Part shown: piece after piece, positions 10,747-22,698 of the stretch
Position numbering within the stretch: the stretch's first letter is position 1
How the letters are laid out: every line of letters starts with the position of its first letter
Assembly: GCA_019925795.1 (NCBI GenBank)
Contig: CM034307.1
Span: 12,855,197 to 12,919,196 of the forward strand
Source of the DNA: Dendrobium chrysotoxum
Taxonomy: Eukaryota; Streptophyta; Magnoliopsida; Asparagales; Orchidaceae
Direction: 5' to 3'
DNA length: 64,000 nt
Notes under the pieces: generated by a model
The model's input: only the letters and a program-made list of their open reading frames with translations
What the model was told of the DNA's origin: nothing
Database searches by the model: none
Translations under genes and position numbers: made by a program

Positions 10747-11870
10747 CTAAAAAGTTGGAGGATCGTGATGTGGAGGCGGCTGAGGAGGAGTAAACAAGGT
10801 AAAGTAGTGATTGATTGTAACTACTTGAGTACTGATTGAGTCGAATTGTCCTCGGACCCAGCCCATATCTTCATTATATATGGCATCTTGCTGGTCTAAG
10901 CGAGTCTCAATATGATCAAATTGTTGATCAAAGTGAGACTCAAGATGATCAAATTGTTGGACCATTTCTTGATAGAAATGCTGCTAGGTCCAGGGGCAGG
11001 TGCACATGCAAGAGCAGGTGCAGGTGCTTCTTCTTCTCCAATGTCATCTCCCTCTTCCCCTTGATCCTGATGAAAAAGTGAACAAAATGAAGCATCAGAA
11101 AAGTAGATTGGCAAATTGTTTGGGATTCAAAATGAACCAAATTGTACTAATTTTCCAGGATGTAGGCAACTAGGTGTCCTAAAGCCACATTCTTCTTCCT
11201 CTTAGTGGTAGGAAGCCTAATGTTTGTAAGATTATTGATGTAGTCAAGATTCAACTAGGCTTCATCAATCGGAGTGTTTGACATTGTGAGATATGTGACA
11301 ATAAAAAGCAAAGGAGTAAGGTTTATATGATCACCAGCTTTAAGAATAATCGAGGTTCTCAACACATGCAGGATGATCTTGGCATTCTTATTTAAGGTGT
11401 GCACACGAGGTTGATGATAGACTAAAGGTGTACCTCTAAGGGTTTGATTTATAATGGACCAGTCAAAATCCTCTCTAGATGTCATAGTGTGTGCCCTTAC
11501 ACTTTCAGTTCTAAGGTGTAGGTATATGCATAAATCCTCCTTAGTTATTTCCACCCTTTATTAAAATAAAAAAGAAGACATTTTGGTATGGTTATCTTTA
11601 CCCTCAAATATGCCAGAAAAAGATAAAAGATATCAGAATGAAAGGCGTGGATTAGGGTGAGAATGAAGGAAAACTGAGTGGAATCAAATAGAGGCATTAC
11701 TGATAAATTGATGTCTTCTTGAATCAGAAGATGAGAAGGTATGATCTTTGCCTCGATGAAGTGGTCATAGGCATCTTCATTCACTTTTGAAAGAAAGTTT
11801 TCATCTACTTGACTCGAATGAGAAGAAGAGCCTCTTGAGTGTCAAGCCTTTTGCCGCTAGTGCTTGCCAT
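10747..11870 (-). pseudogene. Element B: envelope-like frame
   Basis: The start ATG at 11870 opens with MASTSGKR, like MSGSGKR in D, then slips frame within 20 codons. The next parts are DAYDHFIEAKIIPSHLLIQE, PLFDSTQFSFILTLIHAF, ITKEDLCIYLHL, and NKNAKIILHVLRTSIILKA, all with clear matches in A1 and D. The tail has an alanine-proline repeat (about 10985-11020), a long QQFDHLESHFDQQFDHIE heptad-like stretch (about 10890-10960), GWVRGQFDSI and a final PPQPPPH run before the stop at 10747. Frame changes occur near 11820, 11570, 11260 and 11140. The glutamine-rich part looks like a coiled coil. No signal peptide is visible. Confidence 0.75.
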
Positions 11871-12638
11871 TTAGTAGATTTGAAAATAAGAAGTTTTGAA
11901 AGTGAAAGGGATGGTGACATATTCAAAGAGTGGATCTCAATTTAAAGAAATCGGTCTTGATTGTACAGTATGATATAGGGTTCATATGTATGATCTTTAA
12001 ATCATATAGTATAAAAAAAATTTATACAGATGAAAGGAAACAGTCAAAAATAGTTATGTTAATGAAGCGACTATTCATAAACATAATTTATGAGGAACCA
12101 AACTGATCGTACAAATGAACACATGTTTATCCAGGATGAACAGGCAATAATGTTCGTACCTAATAGTTGAGATCGTCCACATGCAAACTGACAACTCGAT
12201 CGTGCAGACGAACCGAAGTTCGTACAAAAGTTCTTTAAAAATAACCAACATCATTATTTTTGTACGAATAAAAAATACATGTATCATACAGAGGATGATG
12301 TAATCGTACATTACAATATGCTCAAAAAATCACATTTTTCATCCCACCCACTCAGAAAAAAATACCATGTAAACTCTATTGAATTTGTACAGTATGAAAG
12401 TGGTTCGTACTATATGAATGGAAAATGCACTATAGATATGATAACAAAACACTTTTCCAAAAACAAATCAACCAAGATCCGCTTGACACATAAATGAAAA
12501 TAAAAGATAATACTAATGAGAAAACTAAACAAAAATGGAGAAAATAACCAACATTTATGAAATATTAACAAAGAACAAACCATAAACACCAACATACACA
12601 AAATACATTACACATGTAATATGTAGAATTTCAATTGT
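11871..12638 (-). promoter_or_regulatory. GTAC-motif array and TATA-like box upstream of the B envelope-like frame
   Basis: From about 11955 to 12430 decayed GTACGA and GTACAGTATGA motifs recur. A TATA-like sequence, CTTTAAATTGAG on the minus strand, is at about 11936-11947, some 70 bases upstream of the ATG at 11870; the first ten bases are identical to the A1 box at 878-887, which lies at the same distance from its ATG. The part next to pol (12440-12638) is AT-rich with no gene. Confidence 0.5.
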
Positions 12639-15600
12639 TTAATCTTGAATATCAATAGCACCCAATCTGGTTCTTAAGGTACTGAATGTTTCAAAAGCCA
12701 GTGATTTTGTAAAAATATCTGCAAGTTGATTTTTTAGTTACTATAAGATGTAGCTCAATTTTTCCTTTCGTGATATGATCCTTAATGAAGTGATGTCTAA
12801 TTTCTAAATGCTTAGTCCTGAGGGGTTGGATAGGATTCTTTGAAATGCAAATGGCACTTATATTATCACAGAAAATTAGAATAGTGCCAATTGAAAAATC
12901 TAAGTACACCAATTATTATTTTAACCATAAAACTTGTGCCAAATCACACCCTAAGGCTATGTATTCTGCTTAAGCAGTAGAAAGAGCTACTAAATTTTAC
13001 TTTCTACTAGACCAAGAGACTAAGGAGTTCCCTATGAATTGATAAGTCCCAGAAGTACCCTCTTTCTATCAACCCTATACCCTATAAAATCTAAATAAGA
13101 ATAACCAATGATTTCAAAAGGTGAACTATGCCTAGGATACCAAATTCCTAAATTTTGAGTTCCTAAAAGATATCTCATAATTCGTTTGATAGCTATCATG
13201 TGAGATTCTTTTGGATCAGCTTGAAATCTAGCACACAGATAAACACTAAATATTATATTAGGTCTTCTTGCAGTTAAATAAAGTAATGATCCAATCATCC
13301 CTCTAAATTTCTTTTGATCAACATATTTGCCTTTAAAGTCCTTATCTAACTATACTAAGGAACTCATCGATATACTTACTGATTTAGCTTTATCCATTTC
13401 ATATTTCTTAAGGATGTCCTTAATTAATTTTGACTGACTTAAAAATATACCATACTCTTTCTACTTAATGCTAAAATCAAAAAAGTAACTCAAGTCTCTC
13501 ATCAAGCTCATTTCAAATTCACTACTCATTAAATTTGAAAAAATATCACAAACATTTCTATTAATTGATTCAAATAAGATAACATCAACATATATTTGAA
13601 TAATGAGTATATCATCTCTTACTATTTTTCAGAAAAGGTGGTGTCCAAACTTTCTTTAATAAATGATCTTTCTAGTACGAATGTGCTTAGCCTTTCATAC
13701 CATGCCCTAGGTGCCTATTTTAGTCCATACAATGCCTTTTTTTTAATTTAAACACATGTTTAGGGAATTGTAAATTTTCACAACTTGGAGGTTACTCAAC
13801 CTAAATATCCTCTTATATCACCTCATTAAGAAAGGCACTCTTAGCATCCATTTGAAATAATTTAAAACCATTAAAATAGGCAAAGGCTAGTAGCGCCCTT
13901 ATCTCTTCAACTCTGGCTACAGGGGTAAAAGTTTCCTCAAAATTAATTCCTTCTATTTGATTGTACCCCTTGGCCACCAATATTACCTTATTTCTAACCA
14001 CTACACCTGAATCATTTATCTTATTTTTGTAAACACACTTAGTTCCACCAACACTTTAATCTACAGGTCTCTTTACCAATTCCCAAATATCATTTCTAAC
14101 AAATTTATTCAACTCTCCATGCATAGCTAAAATCTAAAATTCATCAAAAAGTGTTTGATTTACATTAGTGGGTTTAATCATTAAAATAAAAGCTGAGTGG
14201 TTCACTTCTTTGCTAAAGCCATACCTAGTTCTAACACCTTCATTTGGTTCTCTTAAAATTAGTTCTTTATGATGACTTTTAGAATATTTATATTCTCTAG
14301 GTAATACATTTTCTATTTCAACCCTTTCTTTAAGATTTATATTTTTAATTTCTTGGGTTATTTATTTAACATCTTCTTCTTCTAACTTAGACCCTCCAGA
14401 AATATCAGATTTATCAAAAACTACATGAGTGGTCTCCTCAACTACCAAAGTCCTTCTGTTAAAAACTCTATAGGATTTGCCAACACTAGAATATCCTAAA
14501 AAAATTCCTTCATTAGATTAAGGATCAAATTTTTCTAAAAGAGTTCTATCATTGTTATGGATAAACACCTTACATCCAAAGACATGTAGATGTGAGAGGT
14601 TAGGTGTTCTTCCTTTAAGAAGTTCGTAGGGTATCTTGTTCAACTAAGATCTAATATTCACCCTAATCAAAATATAACAAGCTGTAGTAACCGCTTCAGC
14701 CCAGAAATATTTTAGAAGAGAATATTCAGCCAACATGGCTCCAATAGCTTTTATCAATATTCTATTATTTCTTTCAACAACCCCATTTTGTTGAGGGATC
14801 CTAGGAGCTGAAAAGTTGTGATCTATTCCTTGCTTTTTATAAAAAATATCAAAAATTTTATTTTCAAATTCTCCTCCATGGTAACTTTGAATTATAAGAA
14901 TTTCATAACCTAGCTTCCTCTGAATCCAAGTAGAAAAATTTCTAAACTCATCAAATGATTCACTCTTATGTGATAATAATCTAATCCAAGTAAATCTTGA
15001 ATAATCATCAACAATTACACACCCATAAACTTTTCCTCCTAGACTTATAGAGCTAACCAGTCCAAAAAGATTCATGTGAAGGACTTTTAATAGTTTGCTA
15101 GTTTTAAGATCCTTAATTGAATGAAAGGAGAATTTAACTTATTTTCCTAATTGGCATGCATCATATAGGTGATCTTTAGTGAAGTCTAATTTGGGTATGC
15201 CTCTAACCAATTCTTTCTGGGTAATCTTTCTCAGATTTTTCATGCTTGCATGACAAAGTCTTCTATATCATAACCAAGATTCATCAAAGATAGTTTTGTG
15301 ATAAAAAGCATTAGAAGATTTAACATAATTTAAATTAAGCAAGTAAACATTATTTACACTATTTCCATTCTATACATCAACTCCATTTTTGCTTATAATG
15401 TAGCTTGTAGGTAAAACTTTAATGTTAAAACTCCTATCACAAAGCTACTAATACTTAGCAAGTTGTGTTTTAAGCCTTCAACCAATAAAATATTTTCAAT
15501 AAAGAAATTATTCTTGTTATCAATCATACATGTACCTACCACTCTCCTAATGGTATTATCTCCCAGTATATTACCTTATCTCCATTCCTGACTTCCAGCG

Positions 15601-15839
15601 ATATGAATTAAGTTATATCTCTAGTCATATGTTTCGAGCATCCACTATCCAGGTACCAAATGTCCTCACAAGGAGTTATATGAGAGCATTTCTACAAAAA
15701 TATCAAACATTAGACTTGGGAACCGAAATATATTTAGGTTCACCTTATGGCAATGATAATCCAGATGCACGTTTGATAAACTGTGATTTATGTACCTTAG
15801 GTCTCCACACTAAATTTGTTTTACTCTAAATAGTGCAAG
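12639..15839 (-). pseudogene. pol: Element B: copia pol (protease, integrase, reverse transcriptase, RNase H)
   Basis: Domains follow each other on the minus strand. The protease motif WYLDSGCSKHMT, with its Asp-Ser-Gly triad intact, is at 15625-15660. The integrase zinc region (RRLCHASMKNLRKIT) is at about 15200-15270 but has lost a His and a Cys. The integrase core is at 14644-15075: VDDYSRFTW carries the first Asp, IQSYHGGEFEN has Tyr in place of the second Asp, and NGVVERNN keeps the Glu. The reverse transcriptase runs from about 14130 with GYNQIEGINFEETF (13950) and has YVDV in place of YVDD at 13581-13595. RNase H ends with GAIDIQD and a stop at 12639. In addition to these two catalytic losses there are many stops and slips. 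Confidence 0.9.
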
Positions 15840-17456
15840 TGTGGAAAATATGCCCTAACATGCCACATCAAAAACATCTAACACCAGAAAAAGGGTTTAG
15901 TAATCTATATGAATTATAATATCTTTTCCTAGGTTTTAAACTTGTATGCTTTTGCATAAACTTGTAAAATTATTCAAGTGTGTGTGGTGACTTATTTTCC
16001 TTAAAAGCTTCAAATTTTATTTGAAGATATGAACTTAGATTATCTAAAATTGAATTTTAATCTTCAAATCTTGTTCTCTGTGCTCAGCTTCACCCATAAA
16101 AATGTTAAAATCATTTCAAGCTCACTCTAAGATGTTTTCAAAAGTTCATGCTTCTTATTCAAATCATCGAATTCATCCAATAAAGTCAAGTGGTTGTTAT
16201 CTATGTCTACATGGTCTTTCCTAAGATTTTCATATTCTTTTTGTAAATTCAAATGCTCAAGGTTAAGATTAGCATGCAATTTTTTAAGTTTCCTATATGC
16301 ATTATGGATTTTCTTAGAAACTTCAAATAGTTCATCATAAGATAAGTTACATAGCTCATCTTGATTTGAATTATCAAGATTTTCTGCCATTGAGCACAAA
16401 TTTGTAACCTCCTCTTCTGCTTCTATTTCTGAAGAGTCTAAAACTAAGTCAGCCCAGAAAGCTCTTTGTATTCTTTTCTTGCCCTTTCTAACATTAGTTT
16501 TCTCCTCAACATTCTCCTTGCTAGGATTAGCTTTGAGATTCAGGCAATCAATCTTTATATGTCCCAGCTTTTTACATTCATAGAAAATTACTTCATTAGA
16601 AACTTTTGGATTTCTAATGAACTTACCTTTGTTCCAATGTTGACGTCTCAGTTGCTTTCTTCTAAGAAAACTTTTAAATTGCTTAGTCATGAGTGTAATA
16701 TCTTCTTTATCCTCAGGCATTGATTTATCACTTTCTGAATCACCCACCTTCGAAGCTATATTCTTCTCTTTTCGCTTGTCACCTACATCAATCTATCTTT
16801 GATTCACTCCTTGCTCATAAACAATCAGTGATCCAAGCAGATTGTAATTAGAATATGCATTCAAGTCTTTTGATTCGATTATGACAGTTATCTTTGCATC
16901 ATAAGTAGTAGGTAAATAATGTAGGATTTTATTAACTTTTTTTAGAATTAGTTGGTTCTCTACCTAAAGCATGTAATGAGATAATAATCTGAGTAAAATG
17001 CATATACATATCAAAAATAGACACATTCAATTTCATGCAAAATAGTTTATAGTCGTGTAATAAAATATTTAACATAGATTATTTTACCTCATTTGTCGCT
17101 TCATAAGTTATGCAAAGCCTATCCCAAATTTCTTTTCCAATTTTGTAAGTTGAAACACGCATGTAATCCTCAAATTTCAAGGCACTTAAAAAACTATTTA
17201 AACATTTGGCATTTAATTTTACTATGTCTTTTTCCTCTAAGGTCCAATCAGTAAATGGTGTTTCAATCCTAATGTCATCAATAATTCTAGTAGGAGCAGT
17301 ATAGCCTTCATGTACTAACATCCACATGCGATAGTCAAGCGGTTGCAAAAAAGTAGACATTCAAGTTTTCTAAAAATCAAACGAAATGTTATAGAATAAA
17401 GGTGGTCTAGTTATCAAATATCCTTCAATAGTATTTCAGCTTTCAAAATTAGCCAT
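15840..17456 (-). pseudogene. gag: Element B: copia gag
   Basis: The ATG at 17456 starts MANFES; element C begins in the same way (MANFGNC). The capsid part includes PPLFYN, MSTFLQPLDYRMWM, WDRLCITYEAT (about 17090-17370), HDYKLF and LGREPTN, YDAKITVIIESKDLNAYS and GSLIVYEQG. A CCHC knuckle at about 16555-16600 reads FYECKKLGHIKIDC: its first Cys is Phe. A long charged, leucine-rich stretch (about 16127-16420) with YRKLKKLHANLNLEHLNL looks like a coiled coil. A second knuckle-like segment (CGMLGH) is near 15860-15880. Stops and a frame slip near 16750 break the frame. Confidence 0.85.
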
Positions 17457-17500
17457 AATCATTTTTTTAAAAGTAGTCTAAACTTTAATTTTTGAAATAG

Positions 17501-17512
17501 GCTCTAAGACCA
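17501..17512 (-). other. Element B: primer binding site
   Basis: On the minus strand the sequence is TGGTCTTAGAGC, two bases after the LTR end. It matches ten of twelve bases of TGGTATCAGAGC, the usual plant copia site complementary to the 3' end of initiator tRNA-Met. Confidence 0.8.
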
Positions 17513-17514
17513 CT

Positions 17515-19215
17515 TGAAAGTTCATATAGTTTGTTAAATCTAATAGAAATGTCCCAAGTCTAACCAAGAGGTTGTGAATTGGTTAATTAAAAATTTCTTA
17601 GAATTTTTGAAAACCATTTCTAGAAAATTTAATCGATGATCTTAAAATTTGTAGTTATTTGAATATAATTATCACAAAAGAAATTCCAACCACAGTAATT
17701 TAAAGTTCAGAAAAATAAAATGCAAGAAAAAGTAAAGGAATAGAAGAATACCAAATTTTATAGTGGTTCGGTCCAACTAGCCCTACGTCCACTCCCTGAA
17801 GACTTCTTCTTTAGGTATTTCACTAAATAATAGTGACTCACCGTTTTCCCCCACAACAATGTGGAGAAGCCCTTACAAACTCTCTTCCACCAATCCGGTG
17901 CGGCAGAGAACCGACGCCTTTTACACTCTTCAAGTAATGGCAGTGTATCGTCACGTCCTTTTTCACTCTCCTTGGGAAGGAAGAGAACACTCATCCTTTT
18001 TCATCCTCGTGGTGAAGGCAGAGTACCCTCATCCTTTTTTACCCTCCTAGTGAAGACAGAGAAATATTGTCATTTTTCAACCTTCTTGTGAAAGCAGACA
18101 ACCCTCATCCTTTTCCACCCTCTTGGTGAAGGAAAAGAACACGATCTCCCTTACAGATCTTCTCTCAAGAGTTCAAAGAAGTAGGTCAGAAGTTTGAAGA
18201 AGACAAATAAGAGATCCTTACCTTTGGGCAACCTTGTGAATCCCTCATAATTTTCTCTTACAAGATCTCTCACTCTCCACTCCCAAACACTCTCTCGAAC
18301 ACACTTTCCTTTTTCACTCTAAAGAGAAAATACATAGCAAAAAGATTGGTAGGCAGATTCTAGGACTTATTATATAAAAACTTCATTAAAAAAATGTCCA
18401 AAAACTAAAATTTCAAAGTCAAATGAAGTTAGATCGTATAATACGATCACGGATCGTCTATATGACCAGTTCAAAAATCCTGAGATGAACTTGTATGAAC
18501 TTCATTTCGTACACTATCAGTCATTTGTATGATTTTAAATTATCTATATGAATAGTTCAAGTTTGTCTAGATGATTTGGTACGATACGTATTTAATACAC
18601 TATCAATCATCTGTACGATTTTAGTTCATCTGGATGAACAGTTCGAGTTCATCTAGATGATCTGATATGATATGTATTTCGTACACGATCAGTTGTTTAT
18701 ATGATTTTAGTTCATCTTGATGAATAGTACAAGTTAGTAAGGATGATCTACTATGAATCTATTTCATACACTGTTAGTTGTCTGTATGATGTTAGTTTGT
18801 CTGGGCAAATAGTTCAATTTCATCTGGACGATCTGGTACAAACCAGATTTCATACACTGTTAGTCATCTGTACGAACTAACATTGTATAGTATGAATAGG
18901 AAAAAAATTTCAATATTAATTTTTTAACTCTCTCCCCCTGTGTGTGTGTGCATATCTACCCAATTATAATCATACTTTCTCAGACTCAAGAAAATAAAAA
19001 TTTATAGAATTTATTACATGAAATCCTATTCTACTTTGTCTTAAAGTCTTCAGCAGTTTGGAGTATGATTTCCCTGAAAAGTTAGTATACACTAAAATAA
19101 ACAGAAATATATCCATTGTATGTTAAGAGAAATAATAATATCAGAACAGTAATATTTTGTTATCATAAAAAAATCACAAAACATAAAACTCAATCTTCAT
19201 TTCTAAGTGTCAACA
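17515..19215 (-). repeat. Element B: 5' LTR
   Basis: It runs on the minus strand from TGTTGACACTT at 19215 to CTTTCA at 17515, a length of 1701 bp against 1700 for the 3' copy. It has the same internal order: cacaca landmark near 18945, GTAC/tandem-repeat array (about 18430-18880), TATA-like box (TTATATAATAAGTCC, about 18365-18375), CACCAGGAGGG repeats (17950-18130) and CTTGGTTAG near 17560. Confidence 0.92.
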
Positions 19216-19457
19216 TCATCATCCTCAACTTTTGAGGCGATGAATTCATTCTCCACTGAAAAATGACCCACAATGGTTGTTGTGAACTTTGACGGATCGT
19301 ACTTGAGCGCTCTAAGAACCCTATCCTTTAGCTGCTTTAAATTTGACTTAAATGTAACATGTAAAGTGTGACAATTACCACCACTATATGTAGGAAAAAA
19401 AATAGCATCCAAAGATAACTCTCCATCATATAGCAGTATAAAAGATGGTGGACGCCC
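19216..19457 (-). pseudogene. MULE (mudrA-like) transposase, second piece (N-terminal part)
   Basis: This is an open stretch of 80 codons on the minus strand between two retrotransposon insertions. It reads RPPSFILLYDGELSLDAIF, GGNCHTLHVTFKSNLKQLKD, VLRALKYDPSKFTTTIV and NEFIASKVEDD. This resembles the N-terminal part of plant MuDR-type transposases, a small beta-rich domain ahead of the DNA-binding region. Upstream it is cut by element C, whose target duplication is CGCCC at 19453-19457; downstream by element B (TCATC, 19216-19220). The reading frame continues across both insertions, to the start codon at 39472 on one side and to 7761 on the other. Confidence 0.6.
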
Positions 19458-20124
19458 TAAAAGTTCGTTGGGGATGTTAAGCCCTTGTGAACTAGTCCCG
19501 AGGCTAACCAAGAGGGGGTGAATGGTTATTTTAAAAATTTATTAGCAAACAACGATTTAGAAAAAATCTTTTTGAATGTTTTAAAATAATTATAGTTTTG
19601 TGATGATTTATAGATGTTTAATGATAACTAAATAATAATCACAATCACACCATCATCAGCAAAAAAATAAGTATGGAAAATAACCAGAAAGAACACACCA
19701 GATTTTATAGTGGTTCGGTCGACTTGACCTACGTCCACTCCCCGGAGCCTCCCCTCCGGGTATTGCACTAACACTAAGTGACTCTCCTTCTGCTCCCACA
19801 GCAAGGCGGAGAAGCCTGTACAAAACTCCTTTCCACCAACCCGGTGAGGTAGAGAACCTGAACTCCATTCGCTTCCTCCTGAAGCAGGCAGAGAACCTAT
19901 ACTCCTTTCGCTTCCTCCTGAAGCAGACAAAAAACCTGGACTCCTTTCACTTTCGGCCTGAAGCCGCAGAGAACTCGGATCTTCTTGCGGACGATCCAAC
20001 CATAGAGACACCAACAAGATAAGAGACGATGACTGGAGAAGACGACTCAGATCCTTGCTTGGAGTAACCTTTGTGAACACCTCATAAACTCCCCCTCACA
20101 AGATCCTCTCTCTCTCTCTCTCTC

Positions 20125-20163
<39 letters not shown>

Positions 20164-21211
20164 GTTCTCTCAGGTAAGGAAGGTGGCAAAAGATCTCAAT
20201 ATTTAAACAAAAGAGATCTTAAATAGGAGGGCTCAAAAATTACCCTAAAATTTAATTTGATGATATTGTTCGTATAGTACGATCCAATATCATAACAATA
20301 CGATCTAATATCATATAGTACGATCTGTTCAAAAATAGTTTCGTCCTGTACGAATACAAACAAACAGTTCATAAATTTTACGAACATCGTATAGTACGAT
20401 CCATAGATCGTACAGTACGACCAACTTATTTTCAACTATTCTATGGGACGATCTATGGGATGAACGAATTCGTCTCTGTCCATCATCCCGCACTGTACCC
20501 TTTGTATAGTATAAATAGTTCAATTCAGGTCATCAAATAGTACGATACAAATATCATATGGGATGAATAGAACAAAAAATATTAGTTTTGTCTGGTACGA
20601 TTAATGGGATGATTGACATTATCTCTGTTATTCGTACAGTACAATCCAATATCATACTGTACGAATGAAATTAATTAAGAAACCAAGATTTGATTGCTTG
20701 TTCATGGGGGATAATTTTGGCAGTATTTAAAATGTTCGTACTCTACGATTGTAATCGTACAGTATGATTAGTTCAAAAAATCAAAATTTGAATCTTACCA
20801 AAATAGTCCTGGCAGCTAGGGTTTTTCATGTTGAAACAAATCATACAGTATGATTAGTTCTTCAAAACTAATCATCCAGAAATAGACGTAAGCCTGAGTA
20901 TTAATGACCTATCATACAGTACAATTGAAAAATCATATAGTATAATTTTCTTTAAAAGAAACACTAAATCACTCAAAAACTCCCCCTGGGTATGTGTGTG
21001 CAAGGTTACTTAGCTTGGAGATCAGTTATATTATACTTGACTCAAGAAAAATGAAAAAGTACATTAAACCTAAAACACAAACAGACTGACTTGATCTTGA
21101 GATGGCTTGACTTGCAGTTAATCCTGTGAACCTGAAAGGTTAAGCAATTAAATAGAAAATAGAAATATTTATTATCATCAAATTATAATCCTTGAAATAA
21201 GGTTTGCAACA
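19458..21211 (-). repeat. Element C: 3' LTR
   Basis: It is 1754 bp and pairs with 37727-39461. On the minus strand it starts TGTTGCAAACC at 21211. The terminal CA has decayed to TA at 19458. The GTAC array covers about 20267-20950, a TATA-like CCTATTTAAGATC lies at about 20214-20228, a (CT)n microsatellite at 20108-20160, and CTTCAGGAGGAAGC repeats at about 19880-19970. CCCCCTCTTGGTTAGCC is at about 19505-19520. Confidence 0.9.
20108..20160. repeat. (CT)n microsatellite in the LTR leader of element C
   Basis: Two CT runs separated by CCAAGC lie just downstream of the TATA-like box, so in the transcribed leader. The partner LTR has the equivalent runs at about 38380-38430, with different length. 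Confidence 0.9.
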
Positions 21212-22698
21212 ACCTACCCCTTTTTGATGATGGCAAATAATTATTTAGTTATTTTAAATCAAGCAGAATCATTGACAAATAATGACACTAAATACAACAA
21301 AAGAACCTACTACAACACAAAAAAATAACAAACGAAACTACTAGTAACACAAAAATAACTCCCCTTTTGACATCACAAAAAGGAGAAAGAAAAACCAAAA
21401 CAAAAGAAAATAGAAACATCATAATACAGAAAACTAATAGAGAGGTGAATCCTGATCAGAAGATTAGGGATCCCAAAAACACACAAACAAAAGAAAAAAT
21501 AAAAATAAATAAAAACAAAAAATAGAAACGAGAAAATAACAGTAAGAACAATGAAAATTTTTTTTTGAATCGATCAGCTCCAGTAAATCAGAATTTTTCC
21601 TTGAGTTTCAATTCAAAAGCCAATATGAAGAAAATCGACGACACTGAAATCCAGAAAAGTTGGAAAGTCAATTTTCATAACTCCTACCTTGGACACCTTA
21701 CACGTTCAAATTAGATTTGAAAAAGCGATCCTTTCAAGCCTCATTCCAAAAAAATATCTGATAAATTTATATTACAAAGTAAAGAATCAGAAATCATGAA
21801 TTTTAATCTTAAGCTTTTGAAAATACTAACTGGCGCATAGATTTTCCTAAGACATTTAAAGATCTGAAAGGGAAGAATGCTTGTTTTCTTTGTGGGCTCA
21901 TTTTGTGCCTCTTTTTCAATTTATTTAGCGCACTTTGTGCATCTTTTAATTTTTGACACACTTTGTGTATCTTTCTAATTTGTGGCAATATTACGCATCT
22001 TTTTAGCTTTGGGCTCATTTTGTGCCTCTTTTTATTTTGGCGCTCTTTGCGCATCTTTTACAAGCTTACTTCCTTTCATAATCGTTAAAGAATCTTAGTT
22101 GTAAAATTACCTTTCAGACATAAGAGAAGATAAAACTCACTCTTTACAATAAGGAGGAGTAATTAACAGAATAAAAATCATACATTATATGATAAGTGCA
22201 ATCACCTGATTAAGAAAAATATAATAATGATTCAAAGCTTTGAAAATAATATTCATATGAGGTAGATTACTATAGGAAGATAAAATAGATCTCTTTTTCA
22301 AAAATCAACTTTTTAATTTTAAAGAAGATTTTTATTCATACAAAATAATACACCATTAAAGGAGTTAGAGGAAGAGAAATAATCATCAACATTTCTTCCC
22401 TTTAATAGATTCAAAGGAGTCAATCACTGCTTATAAACTTCCAAATAAAAACCAGTCAAAAATCTCAGTCAGAAATCCAGTTTATTAGTAGTAGTGATCT
22501 GATTTAGAAGAAAAGACAGTAAATCAAGAATAAGTAGGAAATCGCATCAAAATAAATACTCAAATCAAAAAAATAATAACAATAAAAAGAAAATCAACAG
22601 AGAATAAAAATAACCAGAAAATAGATAATCAAATCAAACAAAAAACTAATAGAAATAAAATAAAAAATAGGAAATTCAAAAATCAGTAGTCATCAGAT
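21212..22698 (-). other. Element C: 3' spacer with TGTGCATC repeats, no envelope-like frame
   Basis: The polypurine tract AAAAAGGGGTAGGT (minus strand, 21212-21225) abuts the LTR. A run of about seven TTTGTGCATCTTTT/TTTGTGCCTCTTTT units lies at about 21890-22065, as in B and D. From 22070 to 22698, where B and D have the envelope-like frame and its promoter array, only AT-rich sequence without a match is seen. Confidence 0.65.

Larger units (their letters stand above)
7767..19215 (-). mobile_element. Element B: full-length SIRE-type copia retrotransposon, inactive
   Basis: The element is 11.4 kb with LTRs of 1.70 kb, a tRNA-primer site, gag, pol, an envelope-like frame and a polypurine tract in that order on the minus strand. 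A perfect 5-bp target duplication TCATC lies at 7762-7766 and 19216-19220. It interrupts the MULE gene. Pol order is protease, integrase, reverse transcriptase, RNase H, which defines Ty1/copia; the envelope-like frame after pol points to the SIRE/Maximus lineage. Stops, frame slips and lost catalytic residues show that it is dead, but the structure is complete. Confidence 0.92.
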
